Origin: DASUAL01 sp035763805
GTDB lineage: Bacteria; Gemmatimonadota; Gemmatimonadetes; Gemmatimonadales; GWC2-71-9
NCBI GenBank assembly: GCA_035763805.1
Contig: DASUAL010000077.1
Span: forward strand, 14,526-78,525
Reading direction: 5' to 3'
Length of the DNA stretch: 64,000 nucleotides
Shown piece by piece: positions 46,128 through 54,698 of this stretch. The notes below the pieces were generated by a model. The model ran no database searches. It was given only the letters and a program-made list of their open reading frames with translations, and had not been told where the DNA came from. Within the stretch, counting starts at the first letter, position 1; each line of letters starts with the position of its first letter. The position numbers were made by a program, and so were the translations under genes.

Positions 46128-46435
46128 TGGCGGCCTTGGAGCCCGAGGATTCTCCTGGGGGTAATCCCGAGGGCTTTCATCTTTTCATTGTAGGTGAAGG
46201 CGTACCCCACGACGCAGATCGCGCCGAAGAGAGTCAGGCCGAGAGCCGCGAAGAGCCTCGGCAAGGCGAGGGGGCCGGCAACACCCAGGAACAGAAGGAA
46301 GCTTGCCACCCACGAGAGATATCCCGTGCCGGCGATCGCCAGCGGAGGATAGTGGAAGCGCCGAATACCGAGGAAGCAGGCGAGGCCAGCCCAGGTGAAC
46401 ACGGGGATGGTCAAGAGCATGAGGAGTCGGATCAT
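46124..46435 (-). CDS. Small three-helix membrane protein, unknown
   Basis: 103 aa. Hydrophobic helices ~3-22, ~32-50 and ~58-80, then a basic tail (NEKMKALGITPRRILGLQGRQ). No family recognised. ATG at 46435 is chosen because the longer reading adds a charged, coding-shadow-like leader. Stop overlaps the deacetylase GTG start, so the two are probably co-translated. Confidence 0.6.
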   Translation of the reverse strand: MIRLLMLLTIPVFTWAGLACFLGIRRFHYPPLAIAGTGYLSWVASFLLFLGVAGPLALPRLFAALGLTLFGAICVVGYAFTYNEKMKALGITPRRILGLQGRQ

Positions 46436-46452
46436 GGGGGGAGGGACCGGTG

Positions 46453-46833
46453 CTACATGCGCTCGACCCAGGGCGCGCGCCACTCTGGGGCCGGGAACGG
46501 CTTCGACCAGTAGGCAATCTCTTTGGCGATCAGGGCGTCCCGCATCACGAAGACGAAAACGCACTGATACGGCTCTCCATCGCCGTAGTCGAGGTTGGCC
46601 TCCAGCACCCAGACGTCACCGCTGCCGGTCATCCGCCGCGGCGTGACTCGAGGAAGGGAGGGAAAGCGGCTGTAGATGGCCCGCCGGTTTTGCCCACCCC
46701 TGATCCGCTCGCCGGACTGCGGCCACTCCATGACGACGTCCTCGGTGAACAGCCTGTCGAGTGCCGCCAGGTCTCTCCCGTTGATCGCCGCCGCGAGCGC
46801 TTCGATGGTTGCGCGGTTCCTCGCCTCACTCAT
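46453..46833 (-). CDS. SnoaL/NTF2-like domain protein
   Basis: 126 aa cone-shaped alpha+beta fold of the SnoaL/NTF2-like type (AAINGRDLAALDRLFTEDVV, EANLDYGDGEPYQCVFVF, IAKEIAYWSKPF). Members bind small polar or polycyclic substrates; role here unknown. ATG at 46833 with GAGGAGG 6 nt upstream. Confidence 0.78.
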   Translation of the reverse strand: MSEARNRATIEALAAAINGRDLAALDRLFTEDVVMEWPQSGERIRGGQNRRAIYSRFPSLPRVTPRRMTGSGDVWVLEANLDYGDGEPYQCVFVFVMRDALIAKEIAYWSKPFPAPEWRAPWVERM

Positions 46834-46909
46834 CCGAGCCTCCTCAGGCTACGCTGCGATGCTGCGAAGGTGCGGGCCAGACGCTGCGGGCGCAACAGCG
46901 TTGGACCCA

Positions 46910-47481
46910 TCACGCCGGCCTCGTCACGGCAGACGCCGCCATGTCCCTGCAGTAGCGGTGAATGAAGTGCACGGCCATCGCTCCCTCACCGGCGGCCGAT
47001 GTCAGCCGCTTGACCGAGCCCTTGCGGACATCTCCGGCGACGAACACGCCCGGCGTGGTCGTCTCGAGCAGGTAGGGTTGTCGGTCCAGCGGCCACTCGG
47101 GACCTGCTCGACGACCACGGTTCGCAGTCCTTCCGAAGCAGCGTAGATGGATGCCGACAGCCCCGCGGGCCCTCCTCCGACGATGATCAGGTCGTAAACG
47201 CGCGCCTCCGGCTCGGTCTCGAGCCCGAGGCGTTCCGCGACGGCGCGCACGTCCGGATCCGCAAGGGCGGACCCGTCCGGGAACAGGACGATGGGAAATC
47301 GCTCGGGGCCGGGGACCGCGGCCTTCGCCACGGCCCGTGCCTCGGCGTCACGCTCGACGTCGAGCCACCGGTAAGGGACGCGGCTCCTCGCGAGAAACTG
47401 CTTGAGCTCGTGCACACGGGGCGACCAGCGCTGCCCGATGACGCGCACCTCCCCTTCGACGAAGGTGGGATGAGAGATCAC
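46910..47481 (-). pseudogene. Thioredoxin-reductase-like flavoprotein with large internal deletion
   Basis: N-terminal part (159-codon frame) has a glutaredoxin-like region (VRVIGQRWSPRVHELKQFLA, FPIVLFPDGS) and the FAD motif YDLIIVGGGPAGLSASIY up to LRTVVVEQ. It then jumps, in another frame, to the C-terminal end RQPYLLETTTPGVFVAGDVR, GSVKRLTSAAGEGAMAVHF. About 190 residues (the NADPH domain and CxxC) are missing. The ATG overlaps the response-regulator stop. Non-functional as a reductase. Confidence 0.8.
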
Positions 47482-47864
47482 GGCGATCGCCCTTCCCTTT
47501 CCCCGAGGAGCGTGGCGACGAGCGTCGCCAAGGTGTCCGCCTCGAACGGCTTGCTGAGAAAGTGATTGGCCCCCAGCGCCAGCGCGTGCCCGCCGACATC
47601 AAGCGATCCCGTACCCGTTACCCCGGACATCGCGATGATCTTCACCCCGGGCCACTCGCGGCGCAGCCGGTCGATCGTTTGCAGCCCACCCTGCCCGGGC
47701 ATGAAGATGTCCACGATCACCACGTCAGCCGCGTGGCGCTCGTGCGCCCGGATCCCGGCATCCCCCTGCGCGGCCTGGCGGACGTCGTGACCGGCCAGCT
47801 CCAGATATTTCGTCACGGCTTGTCGGACCGCGACGTCGTCGTCGATGATCAGGACTCGGGCCAT
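47478..47864 (-). CDS. Single-domain response regulator (CheY-like)
   Basis: 128 aa REC domain only. Acid pocket VLIIDDD, phospho-acceptor Asp52 (VVIVDIFMPGQGG), Ser/Thr switch IIAMSG, Lys in FLSKPFEAD. No output domain, so it works by protein contact. No histidine kinase is adjacent. ATG at 47864; followed by the broken reductase with ATGA overlap. Confidence 0.9.
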   Translation of the reverse strand: MARVLIIDDDVAVRQAVTKYLELAGHDVRQAAQGDAGIRAHERHAADVVIVDIFMPGQGGLQTIDRLRREWPGVKIIAMSGVTGTGSLDVGGHALALGANHFLSKPFEADTLATLVATLLGEREGRSP

Positions 47865-47988
47865 GTCGTGCGAGAAGGAGTCGCGTGGAGGTGCGGCCGG
47901 ACGCACAGGGCATAAGCTGTGCGCGAGCCGGCAGCACCACAAGCAGGCACTGTTACAGCGTCGGGCGGATTGACCGGTGCCGGTACGC

Positions 47989-48534
47989 TCACCGCTGCAG
48001 CTGCGCCTTGAGCGTGCTGACGAGATGCGATTCGAGCGTCCCGGTGGATGAGCACCGAACATACTCGCCGGACAAGGTGACCGGCTTTCCACTCGCTTCA
48101 ATGGTCGTGGCCACCGTCGTGCTCCCCGACGCGCCCGGCTCCACGCGCGTGAGGATCGAGAGGTGTATCTCGTACGTCTCCGCGCTCGGAGCACCCTGCG
48201 AGTCCCCGCAGTCGAGGTAACGGGTGAGCGGGACGTTCCCGAGCCGCCGGCGCAGCTTGATGCCCGCGTTGCCGATGACGTGGTTCGCGGTATCGAGGCT
48301 GGTGACCGGGATCGCCAGTGAGTCGTACACCGCCGGCAGGACGCGCCACACCTGGTAGAGTGGATACCAGACGGTCTCAACTCTGGCGGCCACGGTCGGC
48401 GATGTCGTCAGCTCGATGGTTCGACCGGGACCGACGATCCGGACAGTCTCGTCCGGAGTCGGGCGTCCGGGCACGGGGTTCGCTGACGCGCAGCTCGAGA
48501 GCGCGACGATGGACAGCATTGCGGTAGCGCGCAT
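47989..48534 (-). CDS. Putative lipoprotein, unknown
   Basis: 181 aa. Signal peptide with lipobox-like VALSSC (Cys ~15), then a beta-rich domain with no known family (TIELTTSPTVAARVETVW, NAGIKLRRRLGNVPLTRYL). ATG at 48534 preceded by GGAGG at 5 nt. Isolated gene with 124 bp in front of it that shows nothing else recognisable. Confidence 0.7.
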   Translation of the reverse strand: MRATAMLSIVALSSCASANPVPGRPTPDETVRIVGPGRTIELTTSPTVAARVETVWYPLYQVWRVLPAVYDSLAIPVTSLDTANHVIGNAGIKLRRRLGNVPLTRYLDCGDSQGAPSAETYEIHLSILTRVEPGASGSTTVATTIEASGKPVTLSGEYVRCSSTGTLESHLVSTLKAQLQR

Positions 48535-48610
48535 AGGTCCTCCAAGGCAGAGTGGTGCAACAACTCCGGCGACGTCTTCGACGGCCTTCCTGACGGCCTC
48601 CCATCCAATG

Positions 48611-48945
48611 TCACAACATGCCACCGAGGTGCAGTAGCAGGACGACCAATGCCATGACTGCCACGCCGCTACGCACGGCGTGCAAGCGGCCCCATCTGGT
48701 CAAGAGTGCCGCGGTCCTCGCAGAGCCTGGCTTGAGGCTCGGGTCCAGCAGCTGCGTGTTCGTAGGAAAGACGACGACCAGCGTGAAGGGGATGACGGGG
48801 CCGAGCAGCAGACCGGCGACCACAACAGCAGTTCCGCGGCCTTGAACCCAGGCGCCGAGGCCGCGAGGAGTCCGACAGCCGCCAGGGTGGCCTGCATGAC
48901 GGTCGCGCGGCGATAGCTCGGGCGCCACTGGCTGACGAGCTTCGG
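48611..48945 (-). pseudogene. DUF1772 membrane protein remnant
   Basis: C-terminal part intact in one frame (GRGTAVVVAGLLLGPVIPFT, FPTNTQLLDPSLKPGSART, LLTRWGRLHAVRSGVAVMAL), typical DUF1772. The preceding part WRPSYRRATVMQATLAAVGL and LAASAPGF is in another frame, and the first helix is absent. One frameshift plus 5' truncation right at the mscL stop. Confidence 0.65.
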
Positions 48946-49245
48946 CTATTTCTTGGTGACGGTTTGTTCCCTCAGCACCTTCTTGGAGAACCAAAACACC
49001 AGCCAGGCCACGATGAGAAAGTCCATCCCCGCTCCGAGAACCGGACCGAGCAGGAAATGTACCGGGCCGACATGGAGGGTTGCGGTTCGCCATGCGCCGC
49101 CAGGGATGAAGAACGTCACGATGGGCATGAGGACGCCATCCACCAGCGCTGAGACCAGGGTGTTGGCCTTACCGCCGATAATGACCGCGATCGCCAGGCC
49201 AATTACTCCGTACTGTTTCAGGAACGCGACGAAGTCGCCGAGCAT
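48946..49245 (-). CDS. mscL: Large-conductance mechanosensitive channel, short form
   Basis: 99 aa. N-terminal helix and pore TM1 (FLKQYGVIGLAIAVIIGGKA, LVSALVDGVLMPIV), TM2 (LGAGMDFLIVAWLVFWFSKK). It is ~30-50 residues shorter than usual: the periplasmic loop is compact and the C-terminal cytoplasmic helix is missing after VLREQTVTKK. Probably still a pore. ATG at 49245 with GGAG upstream. Confidence 0.85.
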   Translation of the reverse strand: MLGDFVAFLKQYGVIGLAIAVIIGGKANTLVSALVDGVLMPIVTFFIPGGAWRTATLHVGPVHFLLGPVLGAGMDFLIVAWLVFWFSKKVLREQTVTKK

Positions 49246-49311
49246 GAGTGGCTCCTCTCGGTTGGAGAACGGGCGACAACGCGCTTGAGAAGGAGAGGCG
49301 TGCGCCCACGC

Positions 49312-49486
49312 CTAACGGTCCGCGGTTGTGAGGCGAGCCGCAAGGGTCCCGAGGATCAGCATCGCCATCAGTTCGAGCGGCAGCTGCATTAGCGGACGCG
49401 AGAATGAAGCCGTGAATCACGATGCCGAGCAGCTGCGCCGCGAGGAACACTCCCGGGGTGCCGAGGATGAGCGGTTTGCGGGTCAC
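49312..49486 (-). pseudogene. Small membrane protein, probably frameshifted
   Basis: GTG at 49486 (GGAG 6 nt upstream) starts a hydrophobic frame VTRKPLILGTPGVFLAAQLL, GIVIHGFILAS; after a presumed shift another hydrophobic stretch MQLPLELMAMLILGTLAARL ends at TAG 49312-49314. Read unshifted, the frame runs hydrophilic into mscL. Family unknown; frameshift is inferred. Confidence 0.35.
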
Positions 49487-49526
49487 GGTACACTCCGATG
49501 GAGAAGGGTCGATGCGACGCCCGGGC

Positions 49527-50069
49527 CTAGGACCGCGGTGCGGGATGATCCGTGAGGACGGGGAGGAATGGCACAAACGAGCCCACCGCCTCGCGATACT
49601 GCTTCGCCATGACTCGGGAGACCTGGGCGACGTGCCCGAGATCGTGCACCACCCAGGCGGCCAGCAACTGGCGGAGCGTTACCCGTCCGAGACTCGGGTG
49701 GGCCCCGGGCAGGTCCAAGTGGGCAGGCGTCAGCCGCCACGAGCGCAGCAGCCCCAGGTTGGCGGCACGCAATTGGGCGAACTCACTCAGCAAGGCACTC
49801 ATGGAGCGGCCGACATTTCGGCCTCGATGCCGGAACCGGTCGTACGGCTCGAAGCGCAGGTCCGGCCCTCGGCCGAGGATGATCCGCGCCCGCGGAATCC
49901 AGTCGGTCTCTTCACCATCGATCAAGTGGCCCACCACGTCGAACGGGCTGAAGGTGTCGGGGCCTTCCACCGCTCGGACCCACGGCTCGGCGAGGCCTTC
50001 GAGCAGGGCCTGCAGCGTGGCCGGCGTCCGGGCGAGCACGTCCGTCGATAGATCGAGATCGAAGTGCAT
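49527..50069 (-). CDS. DinB-like four-helix metal-binding protein
   Basis: 180 aa. DinB/YfiT-like fold with probable metal His residues in FDVVGHLIDGE and VVHDLGHVAQVSRVM. Members include thiol-S-transferases and unknown hydrolases. ATG at 50069 preceded by GGAGGG. Stand-alone gene. Confidence 0.85.
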   Translation of the reverse strand: MHFDLDLSTDVLARTPATLQALLEGLAEPWVRAVEGPDTFSPFDVVGHLIDGEETDWIPRARIILGRGPDLRFEPYDRFRHRGRNVGRSMSALLSEFAQLRAANLGLLRSWRLTPAHLDLPGAHPSLGRVTLRQLLAAWVVHDLGHVAQVSRVMAKQYREAVGSFVPFLPVLTDHPAPRS

Positions 50070-50090
50070 GAGCCCTCCGTGCGAGCCCGG

Positions 50091-50372
50091 TTACGAGCGG
50101 TAGTACGCACCCTTAGGCGGACCGACGAGAAGCTTCTTCACTTCCTCCAGCGCCCTGGGCGGGATGTTCTTCAGAGACGCCTGATGCGCTTCGGCACTGT
50201 CCCACACCTCGATGACCACGATCTGCGTCGGGTCCTCTTGGTTCTGGAGCAGCTCGCAGGAGTGACAACCGTCCGAGTATTTGATCGTGGGCACGAACGA
50301 CCGGATGAGGTCTCGAAGAGCGTCGCCCTGGCCCTCTCTCGCCTGGAACTCGCTGATCCTGGTGATGGTCAC
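50091..50372 (-). CDS. Antibiotic biosynthesis monooxygenase (ABM) domain protein
   Basis: 93 aa ferredoxin-like beta-alpha fold (ARISEFQAREGQG-like start, GCHSCELLQNQEDPTQIVVI, EVWDSAEAHQASLKN). Family members are small quinone or heme monooxygenases or stress proteins. GTG at 50372. The shared promoter-like sequence lies ~50 bp upstream. Confidence 0.85.
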   Translation of the reverse strand: MTITRISEFQAREGQGDALRDLIRSFVPTIKYSDGCHSCELLQNQEDPTQIVVIEVWDSAEAHQASLKNIPPRALEEVKKLLVGPPKGAYYRS

Positions 50373-50423
50373 TGAGCGGTCCGGTTGTCTCGCTGATCGA
50401 GCCGCGGAGTAGTCAGCCGTATG

Positions 50424-50462
50424 TTGAGACTACCACCGAGCTGCCCGGCGCACAAACGCAAT
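50424..50462 (-). promoter_or_regulatory. Shared promoter-like sequence, copy 1
   Basis: Minus strand: TTGCGTTTGTGCGCCGGGCA followed by ~10 nt and TAGTCTCAA. A -35-like TTTGTG and -10-like TAGTCT are about 18 bp apart. Matches copy 2 at 52440-52476 closely; located ~50 bp upstream of the ABM gene. Confidence 0.5.
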
Positions 50463-50669
50463 TTCTCCCGCCTACGCTTCGCCCGCGACTAGCACCGATC
50501 GCGCGCACGACGGCGCAGAGCCCCGCCTTGTCCAAGATCGAGCGAATCACCTTCCCACCACCCGTTAACCAGGGCACGGTCTCCTTCTGGGGCCCTGTGC
50601 TCCATCGGAGCCCTCTCCCGGCAACATCAATCCACGAGGGTCGCGACGCCGCGCAGTGAGGAGGGAGCC
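50463..50669. other. Intergenic stretch with no recognised feature
   Basis: Part of the 470-bp space between the ABM and M20 genes. Beyond the promoter-like copy and the RCC1 fragment, I see no ORF, RNA or repeat with support. Confidence 0.5.
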
Positions 50670-50846
50670 ATGGTGACGCCCAGGGAGCCTTGGGGCTTGA
50701 GCTTAGGCGCCCTCGCCGGGGGCACCGGTCACACCTGCGGGCTCACCAGCGCAGGAGAGACCTGCTGCTGGGGTGACGGCCACTACGGCCGGCTCGGCCG
50801 CGGCTCGTTCGGCCACTCTCCGGTTCCGGTGGCGGTTGCGCCTTAA
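50670..50846 (+). pseudogene. RCC1-repeat fragment
   Basis: 58-codon frame with one RCC1/BNR-type repeat: GGTGHTCGLTSAGETCCWGD, GRLGRGSFGHSPVPVAV. Real RCC1-like proteins have several repeats, so this is probably the 3' end of a lost gene. GAGGGAG precedes the ATG at 50670. Its TAA overlaps the M20 stop on the other strand (TTAA). Confidence 0.6.
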
Positions 50847-52369
50847 CCCGCCCGCGCCACCTCGTACAGGTACTCCACGTACGACCGCACCGCCCCATCG
50901 ATGCCCTGCACCTTTGAATTCGTCGACTCGATGAGGTAGTACTCGTCAGGGGCATGCGCGCCGCTGCCGTGGCCGAGTCCGAAATGGCCCGCGGCGAGCC
51001 GCAGCGGATCGCCGGTGAACACATAACCCGGCCAAGACCCGGCGCTGCGCGGCAGGAGGATCGGGTCGATCCGGGAGCGTCGGTACACGCCCTCCTGCGC
51101 CCGGATCAGCGTCGCGTCGGCGGGTGTGCTGGTGGGATCGTAGCCGCCCGTCATGTTCACCTCGATGTCCCCGAACCCTCGCTTCGCCAGGTGCGCCTTG
51201 AGCGCCGCCAGCGACTCCGCAGCGGTCATGTCCGGCACCAGCCGCAGGTCGAGCTTGGCCACCGCCTTGTGTGGAAGGATGGTCTTCCCACCCGGCCCGG
51301 TGTATCCGCCGACCAGGCCCTCGATATTGACCGTGGGGCGCGACATCAGCAGCTCCAGTGCCTCGGGCCAGCTCACGTCACGCACCCAGCGCTCGACACC
51401 GAGCAATTTCTTCGCGGCGTTCTCGTCCAAGCGACGGGCCGCCGCGGCGATCATCGTCTTCTCGGTTGGGGAGAGCGGACGCGCTTTGTCGGCGAATCCG
51501 TCGATCGCAGGATCATTCGCGTCGGGCGAGACCAGGGTCGCGAGTGCCTGCACCAGGTGCCACGCCGGGCTATCCACGCGAGCCTTGTTGCTCGAATGAA
51601 TGTCTCGCCGTGGCCCGCGACCCCAGCGCTCGCCGCTCGACACCAGCTCGCACTCGATCACGCCCTTGGCACCGAGCGTGATGGTCACCTGTCCATCGAG
51701 CCCCTGCGCGGCACTGGGCATGACGATTCCGACCGAGCGCCTGAGCGCGGACAGCACTTCGGGCCGGCGCACGATTTGGGGAAAATGGGGCGAGCCGATC
51801 TCCTCCTCGCCCTCGGCGACGAGCACGACATTCACCGGGGGCTTCCGGCCGGCCCCGCGGATGGCGTGGAGGGCGGCGAGAAACGCCGCCTCCGGGCCCT
51901 TCTGATTCACCGCGCCACGGCCCACCAGCACCTTCCCCAGACCAGCCTTGTCGACGAGCAGGGCGTCCCAGGGCGCTGAGGTCCACTCCGCCGGGTCCGC
52001 CTGCTTCACGTCGTACATGAAGTAGAGTGCCAGCGTGCGAGGAGCGCCGGCATCGAGCGTGGCGAAGATGCCGGGCTGGCCGTCGGTGGGCACCTTGGTG
52101 ACCTGGCCGAATCCCGCATCGCGCAGCATCCGCATGGTGAGTTCGCAGCCGTCGTTCACGCCCCGGTTCTCGGCCGCGATCGATGGCTGCCGGATCCATT
52201 CCTGCAGGCGCTGCACCGTCTCGTCGTGACGCTTTTCGATCTGCTCGAAAATCGGGGCGAGGTCGGGCTGATTGGTCTGGGCGCGACCCGGCAGGGCGAT
52301 GGCCACGGCCGTGGCCGTCGCGTCCTGGAGGAAGGCACGTCGATCGATCAGAGGTGGCTGCAAGCCCAT
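50843..52369 (-). CDS. M20-family peptidase-like protein with altered metal ligands
   Basis: 508 aa. Twin-arginine signal (DRRAFLQDATATAVAIALPG) for export. M20 order is clear, but the first metal motif is FMYDVKQ (Met118 where GHYDV has His) and the bridging Asp is Asn155 (GRGAVNQKGP). EGEEEIGSPHF, the dimerisation region and C-terminal GHGSGAHAPDE are intact. ATG at 52369 with GGGAGGG upstream. May bind metal differently or be inactive. Confidence 0.88.
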   Translation of the reverse strand: MGLQPPLIDRRAFLQDATATAVAIALPGRAQTNQPDLAPIFEQIEKRHDETVQRLQEWIRQPSIAAENRGVNDGCELTMRMLRDAGFGQVTKVPTDGQPGIFATLDAGAPRTLALYFMYDVKQADPAEWTSAPWDALLVDKAGLGKVLVGRGAVNQKGPEAAFLAALHAIRGAGRKPPVNVVLVAEGEEEIGSPHFPQIVRRPEVLSALRRSVGIVMPSAAQGLDGQVTITLGAKGVIECELVSSGERWGRGPRRDIHSSNKARVDSPAWHLVQALATLVSPDANDPAIDGFADKARPLSPTEKTMIAAAARRLDENAAKKLLGVERWVRDVSWPEALELLMSRPTVNIEGLVGGYTGPGGKTILPHKAVAKLDLRLVPDMTAAESLAALKAHLAKRGFGDIEVNMTGGYDPTSTPADATLIRAQEGVYRRSRIDPILLPRSAGSWPGYVFTGDPLRLAAGHFGLGHGSGAHAPDEYYLIESTNSKVQGIDGAVRSYVEYLYEVARAG

Positions 52370-52439
52370 AAGCGCCCTCCCGGTCCTGGTGTGGCAGCGT
52401 TTCAAGCTGCGGCGCGGCGGGGCACAGCTGCCGCGAGAA

Positions 52440-52476
52440 TTGAGACTAGCACCCGGCACGCCGGCACACAAACGCA
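52440..52476 (-). promoter_or_regulatory. Shared promoter-like sequence, copy 2
   Basis: Minus strand TTGCGTTTGTGTGCCGGCGT followed by GCCGGGTGCTAGTCTCAA. TTTGTG and TAGTCT are 18 bp apart. ~70 bp upstream of the M20 start. Confidence 0.5.
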
Positions 52477-52511
52477 ACGCTCGTCGACAGCGCTCTCGGG
52501 GAAGCGTGGCG

Positions 52512-52965
52512 TTAGACCATCTCCCACAGGCCCGGATACCGGCGGACGCGGAAGCACCTCGAGAGTGCCGGTCGCCAGGTTGAGCCAGGCGACCGGCACG
52601 TCCGCGGCTTGACCTTCAGCCAAGGCCAACCGGCGGAGTTGTTGCAGGTTCGTCGCTGGAGTGAAGCCGAGATCGAGATCGACGTAGCTCTCCAGTCCCG
52701 GCACAACCGCACCGTTGAGAGTCCACACTCTTCCGGCCGTCCGGACGACAGTGACGTCGACAGCCAGCCGCGGATCTGTCCGTGTCGAGTGCGCCACGCC
52801 TGATCGCACGCCACATGATTGCTGAGCCGCGCGGGGGAGCCGTTGTGGCGGAAGACGGCCGTGCCGTCAAGCTCCCATCCGGCATCGCTTTCCTCGAGGC
52901 GACACGCATCGTGCCCGGGGTCAACCCACCAGGATCCCGGCCGCGATCAACGACGCGCAGGCTCG
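52512..52965 (-). pseudogene. Glycolipid-binding-domain protein remnant
   Basis: Pieces in three frames form one product: GHDACRLEESDAGWELDGTA, VFRHNGSPARLSNHVACDQA; then (shift) RVWTLNGAVVPGLESYVDLD, LGFTPATNLQQLRRLALAEG; then (shift) RRYPGLWEMV and TAA. This fits the putative glycolipid-binding family. At least two frameshifts and a lost start. Confidence 0.6.
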
Positions 52966-53063
52966 CGGCGTCACCGCGCAAACGAGAGGCGGACGCCGAC
53001 CAGGTGGCGATTCAAGGGAACATCAAGGCGGTGATGATTGCGAGGCCCACGGCGGCCGCAACC

Positions 53064-53465
53064 CTACGCCCGAGTGGCGACTCCCTTGGATGACAGGGTC
53101 AGCAGGGTAAGGAATCCCTGGCAGATCATCGCCAGGCCCGCGACGACCATGTACCACTCCATGTCGCCGGTCCGCATGGCGAGGCGTGCTGTACCGACGA
53201 TGGTCAGCCCACCGAATGGGATTAGGCTCGCGGCGAACGCGAGAATGCGGCGGTCGCTCAGCGGTTTTGCGGGCCGCGACGACCAGAGCCGCCGAACCGT
53301 GGCCGCGCCAACAGCCAGAATGAATGTCCCGGCCTCCAGCTTGGTGAACATCCACGGTGCTCCGCCCTCGCGATCGAGAAGCGACACGATGATCAAGACC
53401 CCCAGCGCGATGAAGCTCGTGAATGCGGCGCGCTGCGGAGCCCCTTCACACCCCCGTACTCCCAA
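53064..53465 (-). CDS. Small multi-helix membrane protein, unknown
   Basis: About 133 aa with four hydrophobic segments (FTSFIALGVLIIVSLL, LEAGTFILAVGAATV, ILAFAASLIPFGGLTIVG, WYMVVAGLAMICQGFLTLL). No family recognised. Start uncertain: TTG at 53465 is in frame, but no ATG precedes the first helix, and the 5' end is G-rich and heptad-like, so the true N-terminus may be lost. Confidence 0.5.
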   Translation of the reverse strand: MGVRGCEGAPQRAAFTSFIALGVLIIVSLLDREGGAPWMFTKLEAGTFILAVGAATVRRLWSSRPAKPLSDRRILAFAASLIPFGGLTIVGTARLAMRTGDMEWYMVVAGLAMICQGFLTLLTLSSKGVATRA

Positions 53466-53578
53466 ACCCTCCCCCGCGTCACCGAAACCGGCTCGGTGCC
53501 GCAGTCTGCTTCGCGGGTAAGGCAGCCCTTCATGATGCGGCGGCCGGCGCACCTGCACCACCGGGGGAGGCCGCACCG

Positions 53579-54691
53579 TCACAGGAGCGTCTTCGGATCC
53601 GTGTACGCGAGACCGAACGCCTCGGCCACGGCGGGATAGACGACCTTCCCCTCGATCACGTTGAGCCCGAGAAACAGCGCGGGATCGTCCCTGCAGGCGT
53701 TCTTCCAGCCGTTCCGGGCGAGCTTCTTGGCGTACGGGAACGTAGCGTTGGTCAGGCCGAGGGTCGAGGTGCGCGGCACGCCGCCCGGCATGTTCGCCAC
53801 GGCGTAATGGATGATGCCGTCCACGACATACGTCGGGTTCTCGTGCGTCGTGGGTCTGATGGTCTCGATGCACCCGCCCTGGTCCACGGCGACGTCCACG
53901 ACCACCGAGCCCGGCTTCATGAGCTTCAGGTCGTCGCGCTTCACGAGCTTCGGCGCCTTGGCGCCGGGCAGTAGCACCGCCCCGATGACGACATCGGCCT
54001 TGCGCAGCTGCTCGAGCAGATTGTGGCGGTTGGAGTAGAGGAGATCGACATTCGGCGGGAGTACATCGGCGAGGTAGCGCAGGCGGTCGAGCGAGAGGTC
54101 GAGCAGCGTGACGCGCGCCCCCAGACCAGCCGCCATCTTGGCGGCGTTGGCGCCGACGACCCCGCCACCCAGGATGAGCACCTCGGCGGGGAGCACGCCG
54201 GGCACGCCGCCCAACAGGATGCCGCTCCCTCCGTACACCTTCTCCAGGTATTTGGCACCCTCTTGCACCGCCATGCGCCCGGCCACCTCGCTCATCGGCG
54301 TGAGCAGCGGCAGCTCGCCCGACGGCAACTGCACCGTCTCGTAGGCGATCGCGATGATCCGGGACTCGATGACGGCCTGCGTGAGCGCTTCGGACGCGGC
54401 GAAGTGGAAGTAGGTGAATACGACCTGCCCTTTGCGCATGCACGGCCACTCGGGCTCGATCGGCTCCTTCACCTTGACGATCATCTCGGCCCTGGCCCAG
54501 ACGTCCGCCGCCTTGGGAACGAGCGTCGCGCCGACCGCCTGGTAGGCGTCGTCGGGAAAGCCCGATCCCACCCCCGCGCCCTGCTCGACCAGCACGATGT
54601 GCCCGTCGCCGCGTAGCGACTCCGCCCCCGCCGGCACCAGCGCCACGCGATGCTCGGCGGTCTTGATCTCTTTCGGCACCCCGACGATCAT
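53579..54691 (-). CDS. ald: Alanine dehydrogenase
   Basis: 370 aa, NAD-dependent L-alanine to pyruvate + ammonia. MIVGVPKEIKTAEHRVALVP, VVFTYFHFAASEALT, Rossmann LILGGGVVGANAAKMAAGLG and DVAVDQGGC are diagnostic. ATG at 54691 matches the family start; GTG six nt earlier is less likely. Preceded by element D. Confidence 0.96.
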   Translation of the reverse strand: MIVGVPKEIKTAEHRVALVPAGAESLRGDGHIVLVEQGAGVGSGFPDDAYQAVGATLVPKAADVWARAEMIVKVKEPIEPEWPCMRKGQVVFTYFHFAASEALTQAVIESRIIAIAYETVQLPSGELPLLTPMSEVAGRMAVQEGAKYLEKVYGGSGILLGGVPGVLPAEVLILGGGVVGANAAKMAAGLGARVTLLDLSLDRLRYLADVLPPNVDLLYSNRHNLLEQLRKADVVIGAVLLPGAKAPKLVKRDDLKLMKPGSVVVDVAVDQGGCIETIRPTTHENPTYVVDGIIHYAVANMPGGVPRTSTLGLTNATFPYAKKLARNGWKNACRDDPALFLGLNVIEGKVVYPAVAEAFGLAYTDPKTLL

Positions 54692-54698
54692 GAGCACC

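Noticed and set aside
53440..53490. G-rich 5' part of the membrane gene as element F
   Set aside because: Seven-bp period is too degenerate to count (GGGGAGG, GTTTGGG, AGTACGG).
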